Notes: generated by a model not told the origin, from the letters alone. A stretch of DNA of 64,000 nt from Physcomitrium patens (GCF_000002425.4 NC_037270.1:8604494-8668493), one strand, 5' to 3'; counted from the first letter of the stretch, positions 43,016-54,560 are shown. Numbers and translations are program-made.

Positions 43016-44340
43016 CATTGTGGTGATGTAATACGACTATATAGTGAAATTATAAACAAAATTGAATTTCTAATTAATATCTAATTATCTTAGTTTAATT
43101 ATAATTTGAGGTATCTAAACATGGTTTTTATAAAAGCCTCTTAGATTATTTTTTTATCTTAATAATTAATAGGTTGAAAGTTAGTTAGTAATTTTATCTT
43201 CTAGGTTGTAGAGACTCTTCTACTACCTTAGAAAGACCATAAATTGATGAAATCAGATTAGAAGAGGTTAATAATTAGTATAGTTGGTACTAAGATTAAG
43301 TTGAAAGTAGGATTGGGCTAAAATATCCTTAGGATGGAATAGATTGATATCCAGGGGTCAACCGTTTGTAAGATAGGGTCGAAATCAGACCTCTCGCCAC
43401 TAAAACAATAGCCTAGGGCAAAATAGGATTTTATTTGAAAATTGGAGGTTAATGTTTGAGAGCTAGCTTGAACTTCTTTCTAGAGACATAAGAATTTTTT
43501 GGAGAAGGTTTTGGAAGACTTAGTAATTGTTGTTCAAAGTCAAGGTTTGTATTAGTGATTTGGATTTTATATAATATAAGTAGGGCTAGCAATTTTGGCT
43601 AATTCGTGCAATTGATGTGACATCTACAGTTAAAAACTTATTACTGTTTGGATTATTAGATTTGCTAAGTGTATACAAAATTTTGTAATAATCTAATGGT
43701 GTGATTTAGAGATATCTATTTTTTAGCACAAGAGGGTTTGAGAAGGTGGCAATTTGAGGTTGGATAGAGTTTCTATGATATCTGAAGATCTATCAGTTGG
43801 ATTAAGGTGAAAATTGGCATGGTGCTGGTGGACTTGAAGATCAAGCTACACACCAATTTTGAGACAAAGTTAACGGTTGAAAAAGGAGAAATCATTAGTG
43901 GGATTTTTGCTTCACTTTTCAAGTTGGCGATTGAGTGACATCAGTGCAATTTTTGGAGGTTTTCTTACAATCTGTAAGTTGAATTGGCATAAAAATTCTT
44001 GAGCATATAGAAGACTTACATTGAAAATTGCATGCAAATTCAACATCAAGTGGATAGTCGGATTGGATGTTACAACTTGTTAAAGCTCACTGATTAGGAT
44101 TGAGGCTTATAAAAAAAATCTAAATTGCTTAAATATGAAAGTAATAAGATAATTGGAATTTATATATCGTTAAGACTACTAAAAAGTATGTTTTAAGCAC
44201 TTTTGAATTGAAATTCAAATTATATTCTTCTTGTATGGATAAAACCTATTAGGATTTCTTGGCTACTTATGATACATAATCTCACCTTTCATAGTTAAGT
44301 GCTAGATGCATTCCTGAGCAAAACAACACATAATACAATA
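43016..44340 (+). repeat. Solo LTR (I/C family), plus strand, in the Helitron
   Basis: 1325 bp from CATTGTGGTGATGTAATACG to CACATAATACAATA, flanked by a perfect duplication CCATC (43011-43015 and 44341-44345). Removing the LTR and one CCATC joins the Helitron frame as '...FMIDGWTTIEQ...'. No internal region. Confidence 0.85.
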
Positions 44341-45345
44341 CCATCAATCATAAATTCTTGAAATAGCTTTCCTCTATGCAAAATTGTGGAATACTTAGTA
44401 GGTCTTAATAAAAGTTGATAATCAAAATAATCCATTTGTATAAGGTTGTTGCTTCTTTAATCCTCTTGTCCAACACCTTCTCTTTCTTCAACTATATCTA
44501 TCACTATATTTTGTGTCTTTAGGTCAAGATGCCATCCAAAGCTTCTATGTGAAAAAAAGAGAACATAATGAAGGAATAAATGACGAGGATGAACCTCATG
44601 AATCTTTTTTAATAGTATATTATTATATAGACAAAAAATAATATTACAAAGTACATTTTTCTTCGATCCATCTCCAAGCAATATAATAGCAATTTCTTCA
44701 AAAGTGGTAGAAGGATTATATTGGCATCTATTACTTTCATTCATGAACTACAAAGAAACAGTAAGATCTACTTCTACTACTCCTTTATTCTACACTTGAG
44801 ATACTATTTTATGTACTTATCTATATAATCCAATAAATAGATATTTTCCTTCGAAACTTTTCTATTTTTCTATATAAATTGGCTCTACAATCTATTATTA
44901 TAATTCATCCTTCTATCTTGTCTAAATGATATATGGTAGATATAAGGTTATGTATAACTTGGGTTAATTCTTTTTTCTAATAACAATGTTTTTTTTAAAT
45001 GGCATAATTCTTTATTTATTCTAAAATTATATGGAATATTTTTCTAAAGCATAGATTGATCAATACTTGCACCTAAGGATGTAAACGCATGTGAAAAATT
45101 GTACAAATGGATATTTTCTTATATCTCTTTTTTTCTTGTATCTTGGTCTTCAAATAAGCATTTCAAAAGTAAAAGCGGAGAAAATAGAGATGATAGAGAA
45201 ACTTTTTCTTGACGACAACATTGTCCAAATAATAGCAACTTCTTTGGCGACCAAACCAAATGTTCATCAAACCAATGCAATGCATTATAATGAAGATACA
45301 AAACATTCATCCTTCCTAAATTATGTATGGCTTCAATACTTATAG
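44341..45345 (-). pseudogene. Helitron RepHel N-terminal region
   Basis: Minus strand from 45345: 'ISIEAIHNLGRMNVLYLHYNALHW', 'LLFGQCCRQEKVSL' (Zn-finger region; the usual first Cys pair is lost), 'NFSHAFTSLGASIDQSML', 'PYNFRINKELCHL'. The open frame 44457-44744 follows ('FEEIAIILLGDG', 'IHEVHPRHLFLHYVLFFSHRSFGWHLDL'), then 'MDYFDYQLLLRPTKYSTILHRGKLFQEFMIDG'. This is the standard N-terminal half of plant Helitron RepHel. Stops and frame shifts throughout. Confidence 0.85.
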
Positions 45346-45373
45346 TTATTTCAGCTTTTTTTATTATATTCTC

Positions 45374-45911
45374 TATGATAGATATATATAAGTAATCTGG
45401 TAAGTACCTATATGATTATAGGGAGAAGTAAAAAGTAGATAAAAGTAGGTTAATTTCATTAGACCTTTTAGATAAGCTTCATAAAAACTTCATAGATGCT
45501 GCTTGATTTTATATGTATTTATAATTGATCAATAGGTTAGAAACTTGGTCAATAACTTAAGTACAAATTGATTGCTTGTAAAATAAGCTAATTATATGAC
45601 ATATATATAAAAAACTTGTCTTGCAAATTAAGATATGTGTCTTGCAAAGTATATATATTTTGGAGGTCCTATAAGACATTGCTACATAACTCTTTATTAA
45701 GAATATATATGGAAGCAAGAGAGAAGCCTTCTTTACTCTTGTCAATTCCTTTTTAATTTTTATTTTTGTTTCAAGATTGTTTAGTTTTCTTGTTTTTTAC
45801 AATAGCCATTCTAATTCAATATTATATCATCTTCGAGTAACTTTCTTGTTCTTTTGAATGATACAAGAGTGTATTGAGGATTTTTTTTCTTCAAGATTCA
45901 TATCCTTGATA
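45374..45911 (+). repeat. D 5' LTR
   Basis: 538 bp, TATGATAGATATATATAAG to TCCTTGATA. The family consensus ends are TGTCA and TGACA, so both ends carry G/C-to-A/T changes. Confidence 0.75.
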
Positions 45912-46069
45912 ATTTGACAAGAATACTATCATACTGATTGTGTCTTGTTTTAGAAGTGAGTGGATTAGTTCACTTTTATTGTTGTATTTTGAAGGTTGTG
46001 GACTACCCACCTTTAAATAAAAAGACTTATTTTCTAATACTGATCTTTTCCTTAAAAAAAGTACATTAT

Positions 46070-46617
46070 TGTCAAAGACATGAACTAAAAGATGATGCAT
46101 AAATCAATGAAATCCATATTAAAGAAAGAGTAATAAAATAGAAATAAGAATGTACATATATTAAAAAAAAAAATTGGAATAGCTTATGGCCAAAAGACAA
46201 GAAAACTTGAGACTTTTGGAACTAGAGTAGAAGCAAGAAGTTAGCAAGAGTGAAGAAGGCTTTACTCTTATCTTTATATACACTATCTAATTAGGAGATA
46301 TGTGGCAATGTCCTATAGGACCTCCAATATGTGTTGACTTTGTAGGACACATGCCATGACTTATAAGGTAAGTTTTTTCTATATGTGGGCTACATTGTTA
46401 GCTTGGTCTTTAAACTAATGACATGTATGGTACATGGCCAACTTATTGACTACTTTTCTAACCCAAAAAATCAATTATAGACACATATAAAGTCAAAGCA
46501 ACATCTATAAAGTTTCTAGAAAGCTTCTTTAGAAGATATTATAGAATTAATTTACTTTTATCTATTACTATATATATATATAAGTAATTACTATCTTATA
46601 TGTATATGTCCATGACA
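46070..46617 (-). repeat. Solo LTR (D/E/G family), minus, inside D
   Basis: 548 bp. On the plus strand it runs TGTCAAAGACATGAAC to TATGTCCATGACA, flanked by ATTAT on both sides (46065-46069 and 46618-46622). It separates D's leader from gag. Confidence 0.85.
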
Positions 46618-46639
46618 ATTATTCCTCGTTGTGGAATTT

Positions 46640-47678
46640 TTTTTATTAGAGGTTGTGGATTATTCTCTTTTAATTTAACTTTTTGAATTTATTTGAATTG
46701 TTTATGAAAGAAAAAATTATAGATACTACTCTTAATAGAAGTGAGAATAGATTTGTAACTATTACAAATCTTTATGAGCTTATCAACACTTTGAGAGTAG
46801 AAATATCATATATTTCCATTTTGAATCATGGAAGTACTATATCTATGTTTATAAAAGAAGTTTAGAGTCTACAACAAGAAGTTATATAATTAAAAGAAGC
46901 AAGTAGATTCATCTCACAACCAAATCCAAAGAATTTTTCTTCTACAAGTATGATGGAAACAAGGAATAGTATGCCTAAGAAGTTTGATAGAACAAGTTCA
47001 AAATTTTGAAGATTTTTGCAACAAGTGAAGCTCTATCTATAGTTGCATCTTTTCCAATATCTTAATGGATTTACTCAAGTTGGATTCATAAGCGCACTTC
47101 TATTAGTAAGAACTCTCTCATGGTTTGCACATTTAATAAAAAAAGATTTGCAACTCTTTTACAATTTGAATTCATTCTTAGAAATATTTATGGCCATATT
47201 TGGAGAAAGTGATTAAAAAAGAGTAGCAGAGATCAAGCTCTTATCTTTACAACAAGGATCACGATTAGCCACCATATATGCTACTGAATTCCAAAACCTC
47301 ACTTGTGACATGGATTGGAATAATAAAGCCCTTATCAATTAATTTTGATATGGATTGAAAGATAATACCAAAGACTTGTTAATGGCAATATTAAAGATAG
47401 AGTCTTTGAAATAATTTATTATTCAAGCCATTGTAAGTAACAATCAATTACTTGAAAGATGTCAAGAATAAAGATATGGCTGGAGAGGAACAAATCAAAT
47501 AATAATGGCAACTCTTAATTTTTCAGAAACTTATTTATCAAGGCTAGAGCCAATGCAAATTGATACGATATGTTTTAAATTCCTCACAAAGCAAAAAAAG
47601 AGTCGACAACATCAAAAGGGCCTATGCTTATATTGTGGAGAAGCTAAACATATTGCTCAATATTTTCCAAAAGAATAA
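46640..47678 (+). pseudogene. D gag with ruined CCHC knuckle
   Basis: The translation includes 'MPKKFDRTSSKF', 'NGFTQVGFISALL', 'SWFAHL', 'LEIFMAIFGESD', 'RVAEIKLLSLQQGSRLATIYATEFQNLTCDMDWNNKALI', 'FRYGLKD'-like text and a final knuckle 'CLYCGEAKHIAQYF', where the last Cys of CX2CX4HX4C has become Tyr. The open start 46683-46865 gives 60 codons; stops follow about every 60-150 bp. Nucleocapsid function is lost. Confidence 0.7.
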
Positions 47679-47699
47679 TGTAATTTTAAAATGAGAAGC

Positions 47700-48350
47700 A
47701 CAATTGCCAAAAAAGATAATATATCAAAAAATGAGTTGCTTCAATGATAATAGGGACCGTTCGGATGGAAATATGTATAATATCTAGTAAAGGTCCTATT
47801 CTCTCCTCTAATCCTTCACCTTGTTTTATAATAGAATTTCTTTTAGGACAAAAAAATAAAAAAAGTCTTAGCCTTATTAGATTCAAGAGCCTTAACTTAT
47901 TTTATAAATGAAGACTTTGTCAAAAAATAAGATATATCTTTAGTTAAGAAAATCAAATCTATGCATATAGAAGTAATAGATAAACGTTCATTATCTTTTA
48001 GAGATGCTATATATGAAACTATTCCTTTAGAAGTAGCAACTAGTGGTTACAATAGTTTAGTAATATTGAATGTGATTAAATCTCCTTTTAATCTAATTAT
48101 TTTAGGATTATTATGGTTAAAAAGATATAATCATTAGATAGACTGAATTTCTTGCAATCTTAATTTTTTCCATAGTTTAGTCTAAAGTAGTGCTAGGCAA
48201 GTAGAAACCTATAAACCTAGTACATCCAAACCATTATTGATAGGTGTGAGAGCTTTTAAGCATGCCACAAATGAAGGGCTATCTTTTGCTATATATATGC
48301 TACATCCATTGCAAATAGTGAGAAGATATCAAGTAGTATTTTTAGCTAGT
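47700..48350 (+). pseudogene. D protease region
   Basis: 'KVLALLDSRALTYFINEDFVKK' at about 47855-47920 is the retropepsin active site, with D-S-G changed to D-S-R. It is followed by 'EVIDKRSLSFRDAIYETIPLEVA' and 'FNLIILGLLWLKRYN', the typical Tf1/sushi-like protease C-terminus. Stops separate the pieces. Confidence 0.65.
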
Positions 48351-48379
48351 ATTAAGATTTTTAGGACATTTTTAAAAAA

Positions 48380-49260
48380 AAGAATGTAGATATTTTTTCA
48401 AAGCATTATCTTTATGATTGTTCCATTGATCTTCAAGAAAGAACTCAACCACCATTTGGACCAATCTATAGCCTATCACAAAATGAATTTTCTACACTCA
48501 AAGAATACATAAATAAAAATTTGGCTAAAAATATTATATGCCATTTTAAATCTTCAACTAATGCTCCCATCTTATTTATGAAGAAAAAAGACAGATCTCT
48601 ACAAATGTGTGTGGACTATTAAGGACTTAATAAGTTTACTATAAAAAATAAGTATCTTCTATCTTTAATTTCAAGACTTCTTGATCAACTAAATTAAGCA
48701 AATTTCTATGCAAAAAAAGATCTACAAGGAACATATGATCTGGACTACATCAAAGAAAGAAATAAATAGAAGACTGCTTTTTGAACTAGGTATGGACAAT
48801 TTGAATATAATGTCATGCCTTTTGAATTCACAAATATACCGATTGCTTTTCAACATCTATTGAATTATGTCTTTCGTGAGTTTCTTCATAATTTTATTAT
48901 CTATTATTTAGATAATATTTTAATCTATTCTAAGAACACAAAAGAGTATGAAGTTCATATTTGTTGTGTGTTATAAAAACTAAAAGATGTAGGATTACAT
49001 GCAAAGATGGAAAAGTGTATATTCTATACTATTCAAGTTGACTTTTTAGGATACATCATATCCAATGAAGGCCTTACGATGGATCCAAATAAGGTCCAAA
49101 CTATCAAAGATTAGAAGATTCCAAGAATTGTAAGAGATGTGAAATGCTTTTTAAACTTTGCCAATTATTACAAAATCTTTATTAAAAAAATTTTTCCAGT
49201 TGTAGCTCCACTTATACATTTGACTTGTAAAGACAAACTTGAGTAGAATAAAGAAGTTGA
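48380..49260 (+). pseudogene. D reverse transcriptase
   Basis: 'HLYDCSIDLQERTQPPFGPIYSLS', 'APILFMKKKDRSLQMCVDY', 'GLNKFTIKNKYLLSLI', 'TRYGQFEYNVMPFEFTNIPIAFQHL', then 'IIYYLDNILIYSK' near 48895-48940. The YxDD box is Y-L-D-N. 'VDFLGYIISNEGLTMDPNKVQTI' and 'VKCFLNFANYYKIF' complete the thumb. Stops where Trp or Gln is expected (for example 'VDY*GLN') fit C-to-T decay. Confidence 0.75.
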
Positions 49261-49740
49261 AGCATTGTTTGTTGCTTTGAAAAAAAAAAATTACTTTTGC
49301 ACCAACTTAGTATCACGTCAATTTTTTTAAGGCATTTTTTATGGAAACAAATACATCAGACTTTGCCTTAGATGCAATATTGTCATAAATGAGAATAGAT
49401 GAAAAACTCCATCCAGTAGCTTTCCATTCCAAAAAAATTCAGCAACTAAGATTAACTATGAAATCCACAAAAAAGAACTTCTTGCAATTGTGGATTCATT
49501 TTAAGAATGGTGTCATTATTTAGAAGGCATTTCAAGTCCAATCATATTATATACAGATTACAAGAACCTCAAGTAATTCATATTGACATATGTTTTGAAT
49601 TGTCACAAAGCCAATTGAAGCATGTCATTATCAAGATTTGATTCAAGATCACATATCAACCTAAAAAACAACAAGGTTTATGAGATGCTCTTTCTAGATA
49701 TTCTTATCTTGTACCAAAATAAAGAAACATATCTTTTGAT
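49261..49740 (+). pseudogene. D RNase H
   Basis: Fragments in shifting frames: 'SFPFQKNSATKINYEIHKKELLAIVDSF', 'LEGISSPIILYTDYKNLK', 'RFDSRSHINLKNNK'. They follow the order of Ty3/gypsy RNase H (E...TDHKNL...). Several indels. Confidence 0.6.
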
Positions 49741-49799
49741 GAATAAAAAACAATCATCTTAAAGCTAGAGCATTTTCATCTTTGAGCAATAAAATCAAC

Positions 49800-51260
49800 A
49801 TTGACTGTTGATTAGACCTTTGTCAAATAAATTTAATCAAGTATGTCATATAATCTTCTTGTTTATAATATCAAGAATCTTTTTTCTAAGTTTCATGATA
49901 TTTCAAAGTTTGAGTTCAAGAATAACCTACTCTACTTCAAAGGATGCTTATACTTTTTGGAAAGAAAAGCACGTTTATGTGTTCTTCAAACACGTCATGA
50001 CTTTCTAATAGTAAATATTTTAAATACAACAAGACTTTAGAGCTTATATCTAGAGATTTTTCATGGCTGCAAATGTAAAAGGTGGTAAAATACTTTGTTA
50101 AGTTATAAGACATTTATTCAAGATCAAAAATTCTTTATCATGGATATTATGGACTTCTCCAATTATTATCTATATCTGAACAACCATGGTCTTCTATTTC
50201 TGTGGATTTTATTATAGATCTTCCAAGTTAAAATTCATATGATTTTATATTTGTAATCATAGATCACTTCACCAAAATAGCATATTTTATACCATGTACA
50301 AAATCTATTTCAGGTGAAGAAACAACTAAGCTTTCCATTGTTAATATTTATTGCTATCATGGATTACCAAAAGATATTATATTGAATAAGGAGACTTAAT
50401 TTTTATCAAGATTTTGATAAATCCTATTTAAGATTCTAAAGATAGATATAAAGCTCTTTTTGGCTTTTCATCTTTAAATTGATGGACAAACGGAATGGAT
50501 GAATCAAGTTCTAAAATAGTATTTGAGGTATATCATCAATTATCATTAAGACAATTAGACAATTCTTTTGCCATTGGTAGAGTTTGCATACTATAATTTG
50601 CTATATTTTTCTACTCAATAAATATCTTTTTTTTGCCAATTATGGTTATCATCCACCACTTAATATTTTTAATTTTTCAAAAGTTAATAATCCTATAGCA
50701 AAAGATTTAGTAAATCATTTGCCAAATCTACATGCAATAATGAAGATACTATTAAAAGAAGCTCAAGAACGACAAAAGATTAATATGGATGCCTATGACA
50801 AGAAGCTACCACAATTCAATGTAGGTAACAAGGTGTGATTACTATGTTGCAATATCAAGACTATTCGTCTTTGTAATAAGTTGGAGTATCATAGGTTGAA
50901 ACCTTTTCTTATTTGTGAATAAGTCAATCTTCTTGCTTAATGATTACATCTATCAAAGTCTATGAAGATCCACAATGTATTTCACGTGTCCTTTTTTGAG
51001 CCTGATAAGACAATGAATATCTCAGAAAGAATATAAATGCTACTTCCTTCTATAGAAATAGATAATAGTTAAGAATTCGAGGTGGAAGAAGTCTTAGATT
51101 TAATGCAGAACCAAAATAAATTAGAATATCTTGTTCATTAGGATGGATGTGATATTAGTGAATGCACATGGGAGCTAGCAAAAAATCTTGCAAATGCAAC
51201 AATAAGAATTGAAGCCTTTCATCAAGGACATCCATCAAAAGCAAGATGATGAATAGAAAA
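49800..51260 (+). pseudogene. D integrase and chromodomain
   Basis: 'ARLCVLQTRHDF' (49930-50020) starts the zinc domain. Then come 'SVDFIIDLPS', 'VIIDHFTKIAYFIPCTKSISGEETTKLS', 'NIYCYHGLPKDIIL', 'FHL.IDGQTEWMNQVL', 'FFANYGYHPPLNIFNFSKVNNPIAKDLVNHLPNL' and 'QFNVGNKV' (50584-50838). The chromodomain lies at about 51055-51240: 'FEVEEVLDLMQ', 'LEYLVH.DGCDISECTWELAKNLANA'. It is the same gene as G (1-1107) and E. Interrupted by many stops. Confidence 0.8.
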
Positions 51261-51754
51261 TCTTTGCTATAAAAGAAATAAGATTAAAGAAAGATAATAG
51301 TCTACCTTCTATCTTTTTTTGTAACTTTTGTGTAATTAAAGAGATAGAGAACCAACAACCAACAAATTCAATTTAAGAGCTTTTATTTGCAGATTTATCA
51401 GATGAGACATTATGATTGTCACAACCTTCAAGATGATGGAATCGAGATGAAGATCCTTAAGAATGTCATGTTCTTCTTCAAATGGATAGCAAGCTACAAT
51501 GTATTTGGTATCACGATGTTCGAAGAGACTCCCAATGTTTAGTAATTTTATTAGAGATAGGAACAACTCTTAATGGTATTCCAAATATTTTATTTCAAAG
51601 AAGTTACAAAAGCCTCAACAACAATCAAATAATAGGGTGGTCTTTTTACCTTGATATGGGACACTATTAATGGTTGAGAGGGCCTATTAACAATTTTCAA
51701 AGAAAACAAAGATCAGAATATGTGACAAATATAATTTGTCACATCTTAGATTTC

Positions 51755-52305
51755 TGTCATGGACATACTCATAATTAAATATACAAATATGTAGAAGTAA
51801 GTAAAAGTAAATAAAAATAAGTTAATTCTATAGTATTTAATATGTAAGCTTCCTAAAAGCTTCATAGACGTTGCTTTGACTTCATAGGTATCTTTAATTG
51901 ACTTTTTGGATTAGAAACGAGGTCAATAAGTTGGCCATGTGCCACACATATTGTTAGCTTAAAGACCAAGCTAACTATGTGGCCTACACTTAGAAAAACT
52001 TGCTTTGTAAGTCAAGGCATGTGTCCTATAAAGTCAACACATATTGGAGGTCCTATAGAACAATCCCACGTAGCCCCTAGTTAGATAGTATATATAGAGA
52101 CAAGAGTGAAGCCTTCTTCACTCTTGTCAACTCCTTTCTTGCTTCCAATCTAGTTTCAAGGGTCTCTAGTTTCTTTGTCTTTTGGCAATAGCCATTCTAG
52201 TTTTTCTTTTAATATACATACTTGTTTATTTATATTTTGTTACCTTTCTTTGGATGAAGGCTTACTTGTCTGAATTACTTTTTTATAGAATTCTTGTCCT
52301 TGATA
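51755..52305 (+). repeat. Solo LTR (D/E/G family), plus, inside D
   Basis: 551 bp, TGTCATGGACATACTC to TCCTTGATA, flanked by ATTTC (51750-51754 and 52306-52310). It is inserted in D's 3' untranslated interior. The uninterrupted equivalent is visible in E on the minus strand near 61420-61460. Confidence 0.85.
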
Positions 52306-52363
52306 ATTTCTTCAATATTCAAAGATTGTTCTTTATGGAACTTGTCTCTAAAAGAAGGGATAA

Positions 52364-52905
52364 TTTCATAGATATACATAGGTATTCTAGTAAATACCTA
52401 TATGATTAGGTAAGAAAAGGTAAAAATAGATAAAAGTAGGTTAATTTCATAAGACCTTTTAGATAAGCTTTTTAGAAGCTTCATAGACATTGCTTGACTT
52501 TACATGTATTTGTAGTTGATTAATAGGCTAGAAACTTGGTCAATAAGTTAATCATGTATTGATAGCTTACAAAACAAGTTAACTATGTGGTGTACATATA
52601 AAAAACTTTCCTTTTAAGTTAAAAAATGTATCTTTCAAAGTCAATACATTTTGGAGGTCCTAGAAGACATTGTTAGATTGCTCCTTGTTAAGAGTATATA
52701 TGGAAGCAAGAGTGAAGTCTTCTTCACTTTCATCAATGTCTTTCTGGTTGTTAGTCTTCTTTCAAGACTTTCTAGTATTTTTATTTTTGGCAATAGCCAT
52801 TCTAATTCAATATTATATCATTTTTTAGTGACTTTCTAGTTCCTTTCAGTGATAAAAGAGTGTATTGAGGATTTTATTTTTTTTTAGAGATTCATGTCCT
52901 TGATA
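52364..52905 (+). repeat. D 3' LTR
   Basis: 542 bp, preceded by the polypurine AAAAGAAGGGATAA (52350-52363). It starts TTTCATAGATATACATAGG and ends TCCTTGATA. Confidence 0.75.
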
Positions 52906-53599
52906 CTCTCTCACTTTCATTATGTTGTCATTGAGTAATTGTTCTATGATTCATTCTTCAAGTTAGTCCATTTAAAAAGACACAAATTCTACTAAATAAT
53001 TGGAGTAAGCTTATAAGTATCAAAATTGTATCTCTATAAAATTCCAATTAAACCTTATTACTCAATTATTTTAGAAAATTTTTATAGAACTTATGAAATG
53101 AAAATGATTATATACAACTTAATTAGTCAAATTATAATACCACAATTCTTTAACCAAACTATTGTACATCTATACATCTCTACACATTATAATTATACAT
53201 ATTTTTACAACAACTTGCCATAAGAAAAAGGTCAATTTTTTCAAAATATTTTATTTTGTAAATCAAATTAAATAATTTAAATTATAAATATTTAATTATT
53301 TATTTAAAAATATATAATTATTTATTTCTTTTATTTATATACATAATAAAATAATTATATATCTATATTTATACATATGGAGTTGAATATAAAAAATTCC
53401 ATTTAAGAGTAAGAAATGAAATTTGTACAATTTAATTTTTTTACAAAAATTTTTAAAAAGATAAAAATAAAGTAATAATCTTTTTATCTTTAAAATTTTC
53501 ATTTTAAAAAAATGTACAATATTAATAGTACAATAATATACTAAATAATTATTTTAAATAACTATTATCTTAAAATTATAAATAATAAATATTTTTTGA
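52906..53599. other. AT-rich spacer
   Basis: No gene recognised. It may contain the missing 5' end of the Helitron on the minus strand, but no coding match or TC terminus could be confirmed. Confidence 0.5.
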
Positions 53600-54025
53600 A
53601 AATAATAAAATTTTAAAATCAAGTTTTATGAACAACATTGGTCCAACCAACATTTCACCTGTCCAACAACAAATCCAACCATCAAACCAAAAACAAAAAA
53701 AAACAAAACAAAACAAAACAAAAACATAGAACAAACAAATAGACAAACTCAAACAGCTTAAATAACAAAGTACTATATCACAAAAACTACCGATTTAATA
53801 TAACAATTGCATCAAAAGTGTTACAAAAAAAAAAAAAAAAAAAAAAAAAATTACATTCCACATTCATGCAATATCTGAAACAAAATCCTACAGACACACT
53901 TTCATACTTTCACTTTCATACACACACATACAACACAACAGTTTTTCTTTTTGAAAATAAAAAAATTTAAAAATCCACTTTTAACTTTTGTCTAACAACA
54001 AATCCAAACATCAAATCGAAAAAAC

Positions 54026-54066
<41 letters not shown>

Positions 54067-54140
54067 CAAATAACAAAACAAAAACAACAACAAAAAAACA
54101 TAGAACGAAGAAATAAACTCAAAAAGCTAAACAGAAACAC
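53600..54140. repeat. A-rich direct repeats with two poly(A) runs
   Basis: Two related copies about 340 bp apart share 'CAACAACAAATCCAA.CATCAAA', 'AACAAA' arrays and 'AAACTCAAA.AGCT.AA'. They sit near 53655-53770 and 53985-54135. Poly(A) runs lie at 53822-53850 and about 54028-54062. A tandem duplication of an A-rich tail region is the simplest reading. Confidence 0.65.
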
Positions 54141-54312
54141 AAATTTTTCAATATTTCAGCAATACTTACTGCAATATTTCACCGCCATATTTCACCGCAA
54201 TAATTCGGCATATGTCATAAAATATCATAAAACATCATAAAATTAAAACTCCAGCCTCCTCGAAGAAATAGGCGTGCATCTTAAAGTTGATTGTAGCAAT
54301 ATTTACGAGCAG

Positions 54313-54560
54313 CATGCTACTACTTCTTCCTCGATGGGATTACAAAGCACAATGATGATAATTTTTTAATTTATGAATTACGAATTATCATCATTATGCC
54401 CATGCTACTACTTCTTCCTCGATGGGATTACAAAGAAACCTTCCAAAATCACGATCCACGATGAACCCGTGTTGTTAATGCACGATGTAATTCTTCTGAA
54501 ATTCTGATTGCAAAGCACAATGATGATAATTCGTAATTCATAAATTCGACAAAACACCAA
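54313..54560. repeat. Direct and inverted repeat cluster
   Basis: 'CATGCTACTACTTCTTCCTC' starts direct copies at about 54313 and 54401. 'AATGATGATAATT' at 54350 pairs with 'AATTATCATCATT' at about 54383, a hairpin. The segment 54368-54397 recurs inverted at about 54519-54548. This layout suggests template switching or a small fold-back element. Confidence 0.7.

Larger units (their letters stand above)
24506..45373 (-). mobile_element. Helitron with RepHel gene, broken by nested insertions
   Basis: On the minus strand, pieces of one Rep-helicase gene appear in the correct order: N-terminal domain (45345-44341), a short bridge (43015-42954), Rep catalytic region and helicase entry (41331-39629), and helicase motifs (26393-24870). 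The gaps between pieces are exactly the H element and two solo LTRs. The far N-terminal side is cut by D at 45374. The own sequence sums to about 4.7 kb, right for one RepHel of about 1,300-1,400 residues. At the 3' end, CTAG (24509-24506 on the minus strand) is followed by T and preceded by a short hairpin, as in canonical Helitrons. The 5' TC terminus was not located. Confidence 0.85.
45374..52905 (+). mobile_element. Chromovirus 'D' (D/E/G family), with two internal solo LTRs
   Basis: 5' LTR 45374-45911 and 3' LTR 52364-52905 flank gag, protease, RT, RNase H, integrase and chromodomain, all decayed. Flanking 5-mers TTCTC and CTCTC match at 4 of 5. Inside are a minus-strand solo LTR (46070-46617, TSD ATTAT) and a plus-strand solo LTR (51755-52305, TSD ATTTC) of the same family. 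Without these the element is about 6.4 kb. It is inserted at the N-terminal end of the Helitron gene. Confidence 0.85.
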
